A stretch of 64,000 bases of DNA from Neorhizobium tomejilense (GCA_002968845.1 PVBG01000021.1:1-64000); one strand, 5' to 3'. Shown: positions 44,409 through 53,389, counted from the stretch's first letter. Notes: a model not told the origin generated them from the letters alone. Numbers and translations are program-made.

Positions 44409-44437
44409 GTTATACTGTTTTTGAAAAACAGTATAAC
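44409..44437. repeat. 29-bp perfect palindrome upstream of nucleotidyltransferase
   Basis: GTTATACTGTTTTT (44409-44422), a central G (44423) and AAAAACAGTATAAC (44424-44437) form a perfect inverted repeat. It ends 15 bp before ATG 44453 and could be a repressor operator or a hairpin in the leader. Confidence 0.75.
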
Positions 44438-44452
44438 ACCAGAGTCGCGCCT

Positions 44453-45547
44453 ATGAAGTCCATCGACCTCATGTACCAGACGATGCTCGTCGAGTTGGGC
44501 CAGCGCTCGCTCGATGCCGCCTGGACGGCCGACTTCCCTCCGGAAGGCCGGTTCACCCCGGCGAACATCAAGGGGCGCAAGTACTGGTACTTCGACATAC
44601 CCGACGGACAGGGCGGTACGAAACGTCGCTATGTCGGCTCTGCCGACGATCCGGATATCGCGCAGCGCGTAGCCGATCACAAGCGGGACAAGGACGATCT
44701 CCGCGCTCGCAGGCGTTTGGTCAACACTTTGACCCGCGAAGGCGGGATGATCGCTCCTGACGCCATGTCGGGCGACATCGTCGAGGCCCTTGCCGACGGC
44801 GGCCTCTTTCGGCTCCGGGGCGTTCTCATCGGCACAGTGGCCTTTCAGTGCTATTCAGGACTGCTGGGCGTGCGCCTTCCCATGGCTGCGATCCTGACCG
44901 GCGATGCGGACATCGCCCAGGATTATGCCATCAGCCGGGAGGTTGAAGACAGCCTGCCTCCGATCGTCGAGCTGCTGCAGGGCGTCGACGCCAGCTTCCG
45001 GCCGGTTCCCCATCGATCGGGATCTGCGGCCTCGTCGGCGTTCCAAAATGCCGGTGGCTACCGGGTCGAATTCCTGACGTCGAACCGTGGTTCGGATGAC
45101 TACATCGACCAGCCGGCGAAGATGCCCGCCCTTGGTGGCGCCAGCGCGGATCCACTACGCTTTCTCGACTTCCTCATCAGGGAACCCGTCAGGACAATGC
45201 TGCTCCACCGGAGCGGTGTCCCGGTCGTTGTCCCCGATCCGTCCCGGTACGCGGTCCACAAGCTCATCGTCGCCAGCCGCCGGCACCTTGACGGGCAGGG
45301 GGCAGCGAAGCGGGAGAAGGACGTCCGCCAAGCTGCGCTGCTTTTTGAGGCCCTGCTGCAGACGAGGCGGTCCGCCGACCTGGCGCTCGTCTACAACGAA
45401 GCATGGGAACGCGGGCCTGCGTGGCAGGAAGGCATCCGAGCCGGGGCTGGGATGCTGCCGGCACAAGATGCCGAGCGGCTTGAGACAGTCCTGATCGAGG
45501 GGGCAAAGAAAAATCGCGAAGAAATTGAACTTCCGTTTGGAGAGTAG
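44453..45547 (+). CDS. GSU2403-type nucleotidyltransferase-fold protein
   Basis: A 364-residue protein starting at ATG 44453. The core LRGVLIGTVAFQCYSGLLGV followed by LTGDADIAQDYAIS gives a nucleotidyltransferase-type GT...AF...TxDxDI pattern, as in the GSU2403 family. The N-terminal third (YFDIPDGQGGTKRRYVGSA) is a separate small domain also typical of that family. Its function is not known; related nucleotidyltransferase folds act in toxin or defence systems, but here no partner is evident. A 29-bp palindrome just upstream suggests specific control. Confidence 0.7.
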   Translation: MKSIDLMYQTMLVELGQRSLDAAWTADFPPEGRFTPANIKGRKYWYFDIPDGQGGTKRRYVGSADDPDIAQRVADHKRDKDDLRARRRLVNTLTREGGMIAPDAMSGDIVEALADGGLFRLRGVLIGTVAFQCYSGLLGVRLPMAAILTGDADIAQDYAISREVEDSLPPIVELLQGVDASFRPVPHRSGSAASSAFQNAGGYRVEFLTSNRGSDDYIDQPAKMPALGGASADPLRFLDFLIREPVRTMLLHRSGVPVVVPDPSRYAVHKLIVASRRHLDGQGAAKREKDVRQAALLFEALLQTRRSADLALVYNEAWERGPAWQEGIRAGAGMLPAQDAERLETVLIEGAKKNREEIELPFGE

Positions 45548-45648
45548 GCTGTCTTCCGCCTCGAAAGCCAAGCAGTTGATTTGAAGTCGCGGACAAACGG
45601 AGTGCCAGGAATCCGGGTCCTCAAGAGAAAAAAGCACCGTCGCCAGTT

Positions 45649-46257
45649 TCAACAGAAGCCGTTGAGCTTGAGGATCTTATGAGCTTCTATGGCCGCCCGG
45701 AGCTCGTCTTCCGAATTGCGATCGCCTTGATTGGCGTCCGGGTGGTGCATCTTGAGTTTCTCCTTGTAGCGCCTCCTGATCTCTTCAGGTGTCGCGTCGG
45801 GTGAAATGCCGAGCGTCTCGAATGCTTTTGCTTCAAGAACCTTGAGCTTGCGAACCCGTTTCGCGGCGCTTGCCGCTTGCCGCTCGGCTGCACTCTTTCG
45901 CGCATTGATCGCTTTTGCTGAGCCTGATCGGGCCTTGGATGGGAGAGGGGGTTCTGTAACTCGATTGACCTTTACGCCAATGGTTGCCCGAAGACCGCTG
46001 GCGGCCTCTCGCTGATAACGGGCGGTCACGGGATCGGACAGGCTTGGTGAGAAGTTGTAGCCCTTGGTATATGCCGCCAAATGTGTGGGACAGAACAGCA
46101 GAAATAGCCCTTCTGCTTCACGCCCCACCGGCGCACGGTGCGTTCCGCTCTTTTCGCATCCGTCCCACTGGCACTTTGGCCCATCTGGTTCCTGATGCTT
46201 AGGCTGGCTTTTGCGGATTGGCCGCAGGCTCACAAAGATCTTTGAGTCAGAGGTCAT
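45649..46257 (-). CDS. J-domain (DnaJ-like) protein
   Basis: A 202-residue protein starting at ATG 46257. The last 60 residues form a J domain (AFETLGISPDATPEEIRRRY, KLKMHHPDANQGD) with an intact HPD tripeptide. The N-terminal half has a Cys/His-rich part (CQWDGCEKSGTHRAP, FCPTHLAAYTKGYN), a possible zinc-binding site, followed by an Ala/Arg-rich linker. Such J-domain proteins with N-terminal zinc-like part are conserved in rhizobia. It probably recruits DnaK. Confidence 0.85.
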   Translation of the reverse strand: MTSDSKIFVSLRPIRKSQPKHQEPDGPKCQWDGCEKSGTHRAPVGREAEGLFLLFCPTHLAAYTKGYNFSPSLSDPVTARYQREAASGLRATIGVKVNRVTEPPLPSKARSGSAKAINARKSAAERQAASAAKRVRKLKVLEAKAFETLGISPDATPEEIRRRYKEKLKMHHPDANQGDRNSEDELRAAIEAHKILKLNGFC

Positions 46258-46372
46258 GGCGCCGTTATAGGGCGACCCCGCTTCACGGGGCAAGATAGGA
46301 AAGAGACCGAAAGGCCCGGCTCTCGTCCGGTGGCGGGATCTAACTGCCGTCGGGGCGTCTCGAACAGTGGCG

Positions 46373-46612
46373 CTACTTCTCGTGCTCGGTCGCCCGCGCG
46401 AAACGTACACCTACGCCGCCGCCATTCTCCGGAATGAATTCAATCCCCGCGTTTTCCAAGACACTTTTGATCTTAAGAAGGGTGGCGTCGCGTAACTCTT
46501 CGCCCCTTTCGAGACGAGTGATGGTCTGCGTCGAAACTTTCGCTGCGTTCGCTAAATCCAGTACCCCCCAATCAAGTGCGACGCGGGCCAATTTGCATTG
46601 GATCCCCTTCAT
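46373..46612 (-). CDS. XRE-type helix-turn-helix protein
   Basis: A 79-residue protein starting at ATG 46612. The HTH (LARVALDWGVLDLANAAKVS, TQTITRLERGEELRDATL) occupies almost the whole chain, with a short C-terminal strand segment (AGIEFIPENGGGVGVRF). The length and final GIEFIPENGGG match a common family of small alphaproteobacterial regulators. It faces the DnaJ gene 115 bp downstream and is read in the same direction. Confidence 0.85.
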   Translation of the reverse strand: MKGIQCKLARVALDWGVLDLANAAKVSTQTITRLERGEELRDATLLKIKSVLENAGIEFIPENGGGVGVRFARATEHEK

Positions 46613-46743
46613 ATCACCATGCCATGATGATTTTGATTGCGCATAGTCGTACGAGCCTGTATCTTGTTTCGGACTAGCGGCTGCACGGGTGTTGGTACCA
46701 CCCCTGCAGCCTGACCACAATCTAGCTGTTTGGAGCTTGGATC

Positions 46744-46878
46744 ATGGCTGATTCTGAGAATAGCAGAACTTTGTCTGCAATCACCCGCCGAAAATTACCG
46801 TGGGCCGAACTGGAAGCGATGCTCACGGGTCTCGTTTTGATCGGAGGCGGTCCCAATGGCCTCCTCCGGGAATAAGGA
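46744..46878 (+). CDS. Small hypothetical protein (44 aa)
   Basis: An ATG at 46744 opens a 44-residue frame: MADSENSRTLSAITRRKLPW, ending GLLRE and TAA at 46876-46878, overlapping the next gene's start (46856) by 23 bp. The TRR motif resembles the first residues of twin-arginine leaders. It may be a leader peptide, or a truncated version of a neighbour. No homologue is recognised. Confidence 0.35.
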
Positions 46879-47503
46879 TGTCTCCCCCGAGACCACGCGC
46901 AGAAATTTCCTTGCACGCGCTGCGGCTTCGATCGCAGCCGCGCCCGCCCCGGCAGGTGCAATGGTGCGGACGGAGAGGTCGGAGCAAGACGATCCGGTGG
47001 TGTCACTTTGGAGGGATTGGCTAGTTGCCCACAGGCTCTGCGGGGAAGCCTGCCGCCGGCAGCAAAAGCTTGAAACGGAGTTGCTTCGAGAGCTCGGTAG
47101 TTTCCCCCGCACCAAAATCCCGCTCACCGAAGACTGTGGTTTCATCTGGGCCTATTCCGGTCGGGAGATCGACCGTCTTTTGCCGAACGCGGATCAGGAT
47201 GAAATGCGGCGGCAAGCAAGGACCGCATTGGCCGCAAGCTGGAGCGAATGGAAGACGGCGGACAAGCGGGTGGGATATACCAGGGCGAAAAAAGCCGAGG
47301 AGGAAATCGCAGATGACGAGGAAACGTTGGCAAAGGAAATGTGGAGCACCGCGCCTCGATCTGTCGCCGGCGTCGCGGTGAAGCTGCATTCCCTCCTGCA
47401 AATGGAGGATCCACGCTCTGCCCTAAAGGAAGCGCCGTGGCCGGAGCTTCGTACGATGCTTGCCGATCTTGTGCGGATTTGTGCAGGTCCGAATGCGATC
47501 TGA
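46856..47503 (+). CDS. Hypothetical protein with Tat-like leader
   Basis: A 215-residue protein starting at ATG 46856. TTRRNFLARAAASIAAAPAP resembles a twin-arginine leader, although the hydrophobic part is short. The remainder (VVSLWRDWLVAHRLCGEACR, followed by long charged helices, including KAEEEIADDEETLAKEM) looks like a helical protein. Similar sequences are common in rhizobial genomes, often beside prophage or plasmid genes. Function unknown. Confidence 0.6.
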   Translation: MASSGNKDVSPETTRRNFLARAAASIAAAPAPAGAMVRTERSEQDDPVVSLWRDWLVAHRLCGEACRRQQKLETELLRELGSFPRTKIPLTEDCGFIWAYSGREIDRLLPNADQDEMRRQARTALAASWSEWKTADKRVGYTRAKKAEEEIADDEETLAKEMWSTAPRSVAGVAVKLHSLLQMEDPRSALKEAPWPELRTMLADLVRICAGPNAI

Positions 47504-47696
47504 GTAATACCACCTCCCGGCCAGTATATGCACATGGAGTGGCCGATCATCAGCATCCGGATCATCAGCTCGAGGTCAACCGAGGAACGGCCGGTAGCGC
47601 TGTGTGATCCAGGCCGCACCTGGGACCAAAGCCCTAACCCAGGAACGAGCCCTGACCACTTGCGTTCATCAAAAATCAGAACCCATGGAGCACGTT

Positions 47697-47939
47697 ATGG
47701 ACCATGATCTCTGGGATGAGCCGATTGAGATCGTTGTTGGCCCGGGCGACCACTTCAAGAGCATTGGCGGCAGCAGAGACGCCTTGGCATACTTGATGAC
47801 TTGCTGGCCCCAGAAAGGAGGCGACTCCTTTGCTTTAGCCAAGCGAGCCTGCATGGAAGCTGCCGACGGTAGGGGCGATCCGTCCACCGCTGCATCAGCG
47901 TTCAGAGTGGCCGCGAGCGACGCGGGCATTCTTCGCTGA
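47697..47939 (+). CDS. DUF982-domain protein
   Basis: An 80-residue protein starting at ATG 47697, with GGAG 6 nt upstream; ATG 47685 is an alternative. PIEIVVGPGDHFKSIGGSRD, ALAYLMTCWPQKGG and a C-terminal AAxxAFRVAASDAGI match DUF982, a family almost confined to Rhizobiales. Function unknown. It is single-gene here. Confidence 0.85.
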   Translation: MDHDLWDEPIEIVVGPGDHFKSIGGSRDALAYLMTCWPQKGGDSFALAKRACMEAADGRGDPSTAASAFRVAASDAGILR

Positions 47940-48266
47940 GCGTCCGCAGGCCGTCGCCGCCTTCAGTGATGCCAGAACCTGCAGCGCGAACTCGATCATG
48001 ACCTTGATGTCTTTTGCCGGTCGCTGCGCAAGCTCGCGATCTTTCTGTGCAACCACGGTGGATCCTGTACCCACTTCCCAGCTCGACCCCTCATCGCCAC
48101 CATCCTGTGCGACCACGTCGGCTGGACGGCAGTATCCAGATTCGCGATAACGCAAAGGCTGGAAATTTAGCAGCCTGACAAGACAAACGGGCGGTCGGCG
48201 GTTCACATCCCATCAAGAGCTTAAGTCGGACCAATGAGTAACACTGCGATCTCAGGCTGATTGCAA
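47940..48266. other. Intergenic region, nothing recognised
   Basis: 327 bp between convergent genes. A minus-strand open frame from 48206 exists but has no recognisable motif or start signal. Confidence 0.35.
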
Positions 48267-49001
48267 TCACTGCCGACGAAACGCTTCTATCATGGCCGCC
48301 GTTACATCTTGGGGATAGCAGACTGGGGCATAGCCGCCCGGTTTCGAATAAGCACTCCGGCTGCCGCACTTTCGCCCGCCGCGGTCGGTGCTGTATGGGC
48401 ACGCACACGAGCCTGAGTAACTGTTCAAGGAATTTGCGATAATCCGCTGAATGATCGTAGTGTCGGGTAGCACAGGTACCTTCAACTGTGGCAGCTTCTG
48501 CGGAGAGTTTGCCTCACTGCGAGGCTGTTCCTCCTGTTTGACAGCCATGGTCAAAAAGCGGCTTGCCACCCAGCCTTCCTTCTGGGTGAGTTCGTCACGA
48601 ACTCGCGACCAACCGTCTCCGGTCTCGACAAGGCCAACTCGGCGTCCCTTGTCGAAGCGGTCAAGTATCTTGCCCTGTGATGACGGCGTCTCTCGAAATG
48701 CAACACCGCTTCCCTGCACATAGCGCCTAGCAGTTTCCGGAGATGCTACCGGTGTTGGCAATTCAGGCTTCTGCGTGTCTCTCGGACGACTTGCCAACGC
48801 AGCGGGGTCAGCCCGTTTTGGCGGCGGTTCGGACGGGAGGCTTACCGGCGCCGTCAAACCCGAAGGCGGGGACGACGTATTGCTGGTTTCCACGGCGGTT
48901 GTTCGCGGAAGAGTAGCGGCGTCACGCGGTTCTCCAGAACTGAACGCACGACTGATCGCGAATATGATTAGCCCGCCAATCAACAGATGTCGCTTTTTCA
49001 T
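48267..49001 (-). CDS. Exported SH3-domain protein
   Basis: A 244-residue protein starting MKKRHLLIGGLIIFAISRAF, a hydrophobic anchor or signal, followed by a Pro/Ser-rich linker. A bacterial SH3 domain lies at about residues 92-150 (YVQGSGVAFRETPSSQGKI, LVETGDGWSRVRDELTQKEG, WVASRFL). The C-terminus has a Cys-rich segment (CACPYSTDRGGRKCGSRSAY). The latter resembles short rhizobial secreted SH3 proteins and could bind a nucleic acid or metal; that is speculation. Confidence 0.8.
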   Translation of the reverse strand: MKKRHLLIGGLIIFAISRAFSSGEPRDAATLPRTTAVETSNTSSPPSGLTAPVSLPSEPPPKRADPAALASRPRDTQKPELPTPVASPETARRYVQGSGVAFRETPSSQGKILDRFDKGRRVGLVETGDGWSRVRDELTQKEGWVASRFLTMAVKQEEQPRSEANSPQKLPQLKVPVLPDTTIIQRIIANSLNSYSGSCACPYSTDRGGRKCGSRSAYSKPGGYAPVCYPQDVTAAMIEAFRRQ

Positions 49002-49118
49002 GATCTTGCCCCCGCCATGAAATCTGGCTTAGATTTCGGAAGGGTGCAAGTTCAGGCTGCATCGGTAGCTTGTTTCGCCGACAAGGAATGTGCGGCGGAT
49101 ATCTCGTATGGAGGTCAG

Positions 49119-49262
49119 ATGGTCAGCGGATGGGACAAGTCACCAGGACCGAACAATGATTATGCGCCAAAGCCATGGTCTGTGGCGAAGTGGTCTGCTT
49201 TTGTCGGCGTCTGGGTATTGGTCGGCGGAATTGTTATCGGGTATTTTACTCTCGGCGGATGA
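49119..49262 (+). CDS. Small single-helix membrane protein (47 aa)
   Basis: ATG 49119 has GGAGG 5 nt upstream and gives a 47-residue protein with a polar N-terminus (MVSGWDKSPGPNNDYAPKPW) and one C-terminal helix (FVGVWVLVGGIVIGYFTL). The composition and signal are convincing for a real small protein. Function unknown. Confidence 0.6.
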   Translation: MVSGWDKSPGPNNDYAPKPWSVAKWSAFVGVWVLVGGIVIGYFTLGG

Positions 49263-49376
49263 CGAATGGAGACTGGTAGGAGTCTCCTCATAGAGTAGAG
49301 CCGGCGAACTGATGTCGTCCGCCGGCATTGTGTTATCGGGGCCTTGTGGTCAAAGGGGACGTCGTAGCTCGCACTT

Positions 49377-49860
49377 TTATGCGGCTTCCCAGACTTGGTT
49401 CAAAATCTTGGCTGCAAGTGCTGCCTTGTCCTGCGGCAGGAAGCGGCCGTAATGCTGCTGCACGACATCCGGCGTATCCTGGATGGCGTAGCTGGCATCT
49501 TCATAAGATCCGGCCTGTTTCAAGATGTGGGTCGCGAGAAAATCCCGTAGATTATGAGGACCGTGCGGCAGCAAGCCCTTGATGGCGCCACGGCCGGTAT
49601 AGGGATTGTAGATTCCGTATCGCTGGATCACCGTCCGCCAGGCCTCGTAGAATTTGGTCGAGTCGTACGCCGCATCGATGGTGGTCGTCTTCACCGTTTT
49701 GGCGAACAGGGTTGCCAGGGTCCTTGGCGCTGCCGAGCAACATGTCCCGATGCTTGTCGATTTAGGCCTCAAGATATTTGTAGAGGTCGAGCAGATCTGG
49801 AAGGATCAGGCGGAACGGCTTCTGGCCGAAGAATGGAGCCGGAATTCCTCAACGCGACCG
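49377..49860 (-). pseudogene. Decayed tyrosine recombinase (phage-type integrase)
   Basis: The open C-terminal part carries HNLRDFLATHILKQAGSYED and VVQQHYGRFLPQDKAAL: the H-x-x-R and the Tyr nucleophile of tyrosine recombinases. Upstream, the matching frame continues as RLILPDLLDLYKYLEA, then a TAA stop at 49762-49764, then IDKHRDMLLGSAKDPG and a frameshift (about 49715-49730) into TLFAKTVKTT. The N-terminal core-binding domain and part of the catalytic domain are lost. It marks an old mobile element; I cannot identify its att sites. Confidence 0.75.
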
Positions 49861-49865
49861 AGGGG

Positions 49866-50252
49866 ATGAGCACTTCCCAGCCACCTTCACGATCACTCCA
49901 GCGCAACTCGCCGCATTTCATATCTTCAAGCATACACGAAGAAGAGGCCGCTCAGCGGCTCGCGGGCTTGGTTGAGGGCGGATGCAGCGATGACTTGCGG
50001 GGCCACCTGATCCACCTGGCCGTACGGGTGGGCGCGAGACGATTAACCGATGCAGCAGCATGTCTCGCACGGATTGATGAAGCCGACGCGGCGGGAATAG
50101 CTTCAGAACAGGCAATGTTGATCGGGTCGCTCCAATTCCCCCTGGTGGTTGGCCGTGATGCAGAAGCGGCCGCGATCTTGAGGAAGCTCGCGCCGACATA
50201 TCCCCGCTTATTATCCAGCCTTGGGGGCACGTCCGGGAAATCATCAATTTGA
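49866..50252 (+). CDS. Hypothetical protein (128 aa)
   Basis: An open frame starting at ATG 49866. Residues 25 onward (EEEAAQRLAGLVEGGCSDDL, HLIHLAVRVGARRLTDAAAC) look like a real helical, acidic protein, with no recognised domain. The ribosome binding site is poor. It overlaps the 5' edge of the integrase remnant region but lies on the opposite strand. Confidence 0.45.
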   Translation: MSTSQPPSRSLQRNSPHFISSSIHEEEAAQRLAGLVEGGCSDDLRGHLIHLAVRVGARRLTDAAACLARIDEADAAGIASEQAMLIGSLQFPLVVGRDAEAAAILRKLAPTYPRLLSSLGGTSGKSSI

Positions 50253-50449
50253 GTGTCGGATGGCCGCCGTCATGGCGCGGAAGCGCAAGCAGCGCTCGGC
50301 ATTGAACATCGGTCCAATGGGATTGCGGCGGCGTCTGCTTTGCCGTAAGGCCATCCCCGTTGGCACCTTCCTTTGATACAACCTTGAAATCATATTGCAC
50401 TCATCGGCACCTTCCGATCGGCGCGACGAGATCGCTTCCCGGCGGGAGG

Positions 50450-51286
50450 CTACCCTCTACTAGCTAAACTGTTGAAGGCCTCGACTTGTGCTTTGATCGC
50501 CTGTTCCGTAGGTAACCTCTCCATAGAGCTCGCACCATAAAACCCATCGCAGCCCTTGCAGCGGGAGAGCACATAGGCAGCGTCGTCCGGCATGGCAATC
50601 GGGCCTCCGTGGCATAGCACGATAACGTTGTCCCGCACCGAGCGGGCCGCGTCCGACCAGGCATTGATGCGCTCGACGCATTCGTCGAGCGTGACGGTCG
50701 TCTCGGCCCCGATCGCGCCGCCGGTCGTCAGCCCAAGATGGCACACGACGATGTCCGCCCCGGCATTGGTCATGGCAATCGCGTCGCTCTCTCCGAAAAC
50801 GTAGGGCGTCGTCAGCATGTCCTTCGCATGGGCGCGCGCGATGATATCGATTTCCAGTTCGAAGCTCATCCCGGTCTCCTCCAGATTGGCGCGGAACGTG
50901 CCATCGATCAGGCCGACCGTTGGGAAGTTCTGGATGCCGGCAAATCCCATGGCTTTCAGTTCGTCCAGGAACAGGTCGGGTAGCATGAACGGGTCGGTTC
51001 CGTTTACGCCGGCCAATACTGGGGTGTGGCGCACCACGGGCAGCACCTCTCGCCCCATGTCCCGCACGATATCATTGGCGTTGCCATAGGCCATCAGGCC
51101 GGCGAGGGATCCCCGGCCGGCCATGCGGTAGCGGCCGGAATTGTAGACCACGATCAGGTCGATGCCGGCGGCTTCCTCGCTCTTGGCTGAAAGGCCGGTG
51201 CCGGCGCCGCCTCCGATTATCGGTCTGCCCTCGGTGATCTTGCGGCGAAGGCGGTCTAAGATGTCGTTGCGTGAATGGCGTGTCAT
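50450..51286 (-). CDS. TIM-barrel protein, phosphoenolpyruvate hydrolase-like (partner of Tm-1-like protein)
   Basis: A 278-residue protein starting at ATG 51286 with GAGGAAA upstream. IIGGGAGTGLSAKSEEAAGI, LIVVYNSGRYRMAGRG and FAGIQNFPTVGLIDG are the conserved blocks of the TIM-barrel family that is fused to Tm-1-like domains in plant proteins. HLGLTTGGAIGAETTV lies at the barrel's C-terminal side. It is 100 bp downstream of the Tm-1-like gene. The proposed phosphoenolpyruvate hydrolase activity is a family label, not proven here. Confidence 0.88.
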   Translation of the reverse strand: MTRHSRNDILDRLRRKITEGRPIIGGGAGTGLSAKSEEAAGIDLIVVYNSGRYRMAGRGSLAGLMAYGNANDIVRDMGREVLPVVRHTPVLAGVNGTDPFMLPDLFLDELKAMGFAGIQNFPTVGLIDGTFRANLEETGMSFELEIDIIARAHAKDMLTTPYVFGESDAIAMTNAGADIVVCHLGLTTGGAIGAETTVTLDECVERINAWSDAARSVRDNVIVLCHGGPIAMPDDAAYVLSRCKGCDGFYGASSMERLPTEQAIKAQVEAFNSLASRG

Positions 51287-51386
51287 GATTTTTTCCTCAG
51301 GGCAATTCCAGCGAAATTGTGCATTGGGTTGCGGCCGGAATTGCGTAAAACGAAACGGAGAGAATTTCGAAGAAGAGCGGAGATTC

Positions 51387-52583
51387 TCAGGCGGCTATGT
51401 CGTGGAAATTGGCAGCAAGTGCGGCTGCGAACTCAGAGCTGTTGATATGGGCATCGATCTCAACCAACTGCCGGTTCGGCGCTGCCTGCCAGCCCGCGCG
51501 GATGGTCGAAAACAAGGTCTCGTCCGCCGCAGGATCATGAAACGGTTGCCCAGGCGCATCGATTGCAGACACGCCCTTCAGCGGCAGCAGGAAGCGCACA
51601 GGCCCTTCCATGCGGTTCAGTCTCTGGACTATGAACACGCCGACGCGCTGGTTCTCCTCCGGCGTGGTGCGCATCAGCGTCACCTGGGCATTGTGCACAT
51701 GCAGCCGGCGGTCGCGGAAAACGCCCGGCACGGTCTCCTTCGCCCCGAAATTCACCATGTCCACGGCCCCGACCGAGCCCACATAGGGAATTTTTGTGCG
51801 GATGATGGCCCCGAACCGATCCTCGGTGGCGGGAAACACCCCCCCGAGCAGGAGGTCCGGAACCTCTGTCGTGGTGACATCGATCACCGCCTGCAGCAGG
51901 CCGGAATCCACCAGCTTCTCCATCGACTGGCCACCGACGCCGGTGGCATGGAAGACGAATATTTCATGGCCTTGGCCCAGCATGTCCCGCAGTTGAGTGA
52001 CGCAGGCGGTGGTGACGCCGAACATTGTCACGCCGATGCTCGGCCGGTCGTCTGCCGAGAGAGTCGGGGTGTGCAGAGCCATACCAGCCGCCGCATGGGC
52101 GGCATTGCCGATCACCTTGCGGGATATTCTGTTGAGGCCGGCGATATCCACAACAGAATACACCATGGCGATGTCACTAGGCCCGACATAGGGCGCGACG
52201 TTACCTGACGCCACCGTCGATACCATCAGCTTCGGCAGTCCCACGGGAAGGCCACGCATGGCCTGGGTGACCAGCGCGGTGTTGCCGGTGCCGCCAAGTC
52301 CGAGAACGGCACCGACATCGCTGCATTCCTGCAGGAAGACGGTCAGCGCCTCGGCCATCGCGGAAATGGCCTTGCCGCGATCGGTCTGTTCAAGCACCCC
52401 GGCAGCGCCCGAGGGATGGCGTGCGGCCACCTCCTTTGCAGCGATATCGGCGCCCGGATGTGGACCCTGTGTGCCGACATCGACCAAGATCGCCTCGGCG
52501 CCGGCCTGTCTGGCAGCGCTCCTGGCATAATCCAGCTCCGCGAACTTGGTGTCGCAAGTGCCGACGATATAGACCTTTCCCAT
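51387..52583 (-). CDS. Tm-1-like (UPF0261) ATP-binding protein
   Basis: A 398-residue protein starting at ATG 52583 with GGGAGGAATAAC upstream. The N-terminus VYIVGTCDTKFAELDYARSA, then VLGLGGTGNTALVTQAM and VSTVASGNVAPYVG follow the UPF0261 pattern, related to the tomato Tm-1 N-terminal domain. Its biochemical role in bacteria is unknown. It is divergent from the GntR regulator of the sugar ABC operon and clustered with its TIM-barrel partner, pointing to a common catabolic role. Confidence 0.9.
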   Translation of the reverse strand: MGKVYIVGTCDTKFAELDYARSAARQAGAEAILVDVGTQGPHPGADIAAKEVAARHPSGAAGVLEQTDRGKAISAMAEALTVFLQECSDVGAVLGLGGTGNTALVTQAMRGLPVGLPKLMVSTVASGNVAPYVGPSDIAMVYSVVDIAGLNRISRKVIGNAAHAAAGMALHTPTLSADDRPSIGVTMFGVTTACVTQLRDMLGQGHEIFVFHATGVGGQSMEKLVDSGLLQAVIDVTTTEVPDLLLGGVFPATEDRFGAIIRTKIPYVGSVGAVDMVNFGAKETVPGVFRDRRLHVHNAQVTLMRTTPEENQRVGVFIVQRLNRMEGPVRFLLPLKGVSAIDAPGQPFHDPAADETLFSTIRAGWQAAPNRQLVEIDAHINSSEFAAALAANFHDIAA

Positions 52584-52645
52584 TGTTATTCCTCCCGTTT
52601 TTTATGCCGTCTCCTCACGGCGAAGCGGATTTCTTAGAAAACTGC

Positions 52646-52690
52646 ACTTTGCATATTGTATATTATTTTGGATATTGCATACTTGGTTAT
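52646..52690. promoter_or_regulatory. AT-rich operator-like repeats between Tm-1 and GntR genes
   Basis: The intergenic gap contains TGCATATTGTATATTA and, 16 bp on, ATATTGCATACTTGG, giving two copies of ATATTG(T/C)ATA in direct orientation. The GntR regulator transcribed from here, or its divergent partner, is the likely binding protein. Confidence 0.45.
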
Positions 52691-52711
52691 CGAAATCCAG
52701 ACGGAAATGAA

Positions 52712-53380
52712 ATGATGAATGCTCGGCACCACCAGACTCTTCGAGAGCGGATCTACGAGGAGATCGTTCGGCTGATCGTATCGGGAGAACTGCCGAGCGG
52801 CGTATCGATCGACGAGAAGCTGCTGACGGACCGGCTCCAGGTAAGCCGTACCCCGTTTCGCGAGGCGATCGGTACGCTGGCAAAGGAGGGGCTGATAGAG
52901 ATCAAGCCCTATCGCGGTTTCTTCGTCCGGAGCTTCAGCCAAAAGGAGGTCGGGGATCTCTACGAGTTGCGCAAGACGCTGGAATGTTTCGCTGTGGAGC
53001 TGGCGGTGCCGCAGATGAGCGATGCCCACATCGCCGGTTTCGAGCGGATTCTGGACGAGGCCGTTGCGGCGTTGCGGCGCGGGGATCTCGAGACCTACGG
53101 CACCCGCGACCGGGAGTTCCACGAGACTATTGCCGAACTTTCGGGCAGCGCGCCTCTCATCGAAACGCTCTCGCGGCTCGCCCTGCAGATCCAGATTTGC
53201 CGCGCTATCGCCAATGAAAGCAGGGAGTTCGCCGAACGCGCCGCGCAGGAACGGGATCAGATCCTGCAGGCGTTCAGGGCGCGCGATATCCCGCAGGCAA
53301 AGGCGTTGATGCATGCGCATATCAGCGACGTGCAGCAAGCGGTGCTCGCGCGCTTCAAGAAGGAACCCCCGGCGTCATAA
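52712..53380 (+). CDS. GntR-family (FadR subfamily) regulator
   Basis: A 222-residue protein; ATG 52712 (or 52715) starts MMNARHHQTLRERIYEEIVR. The HTH region LLTDRLQVSRTPFREAIGTL is followed by a FCD ligand domain with DREFHETIAELSGSAPLI. It is transcribed away from the Tm-1 gene and leads into the sugar ABC operon, and probably represses both. Confidence 0.9.
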   Translation: MMNARHHQTLRERIYEEIVRLIVSGELPSGVSIDEKLLTDRLQVSRTPFREAIGTLAKEGLIEIKPYRGFFVRSFSQKEVGDLYELRKTLECFAVELAVPQMSDAHIAGFERILDEAVAALRRGDLETYGTRDREFHETIAELSGSAPLIETLSRLALQIQICRAIANESREFAERAAQERDQILQAFRARDIPQAKALMHAHISDVQQAVLARFKKEPPAS

Positions 53381-53389
53381 CCGGGCGAC

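Noticed and set aside
44411..44435. LexA/SOS box of E. coli type within the 29-bp palindrome
   Set aside because: The CTGT...ACAG arms are one base too far apart, and alphaproteobacterial LexA uses a different GAAC-N7-GAAC site. No SOS gene is adjacent.
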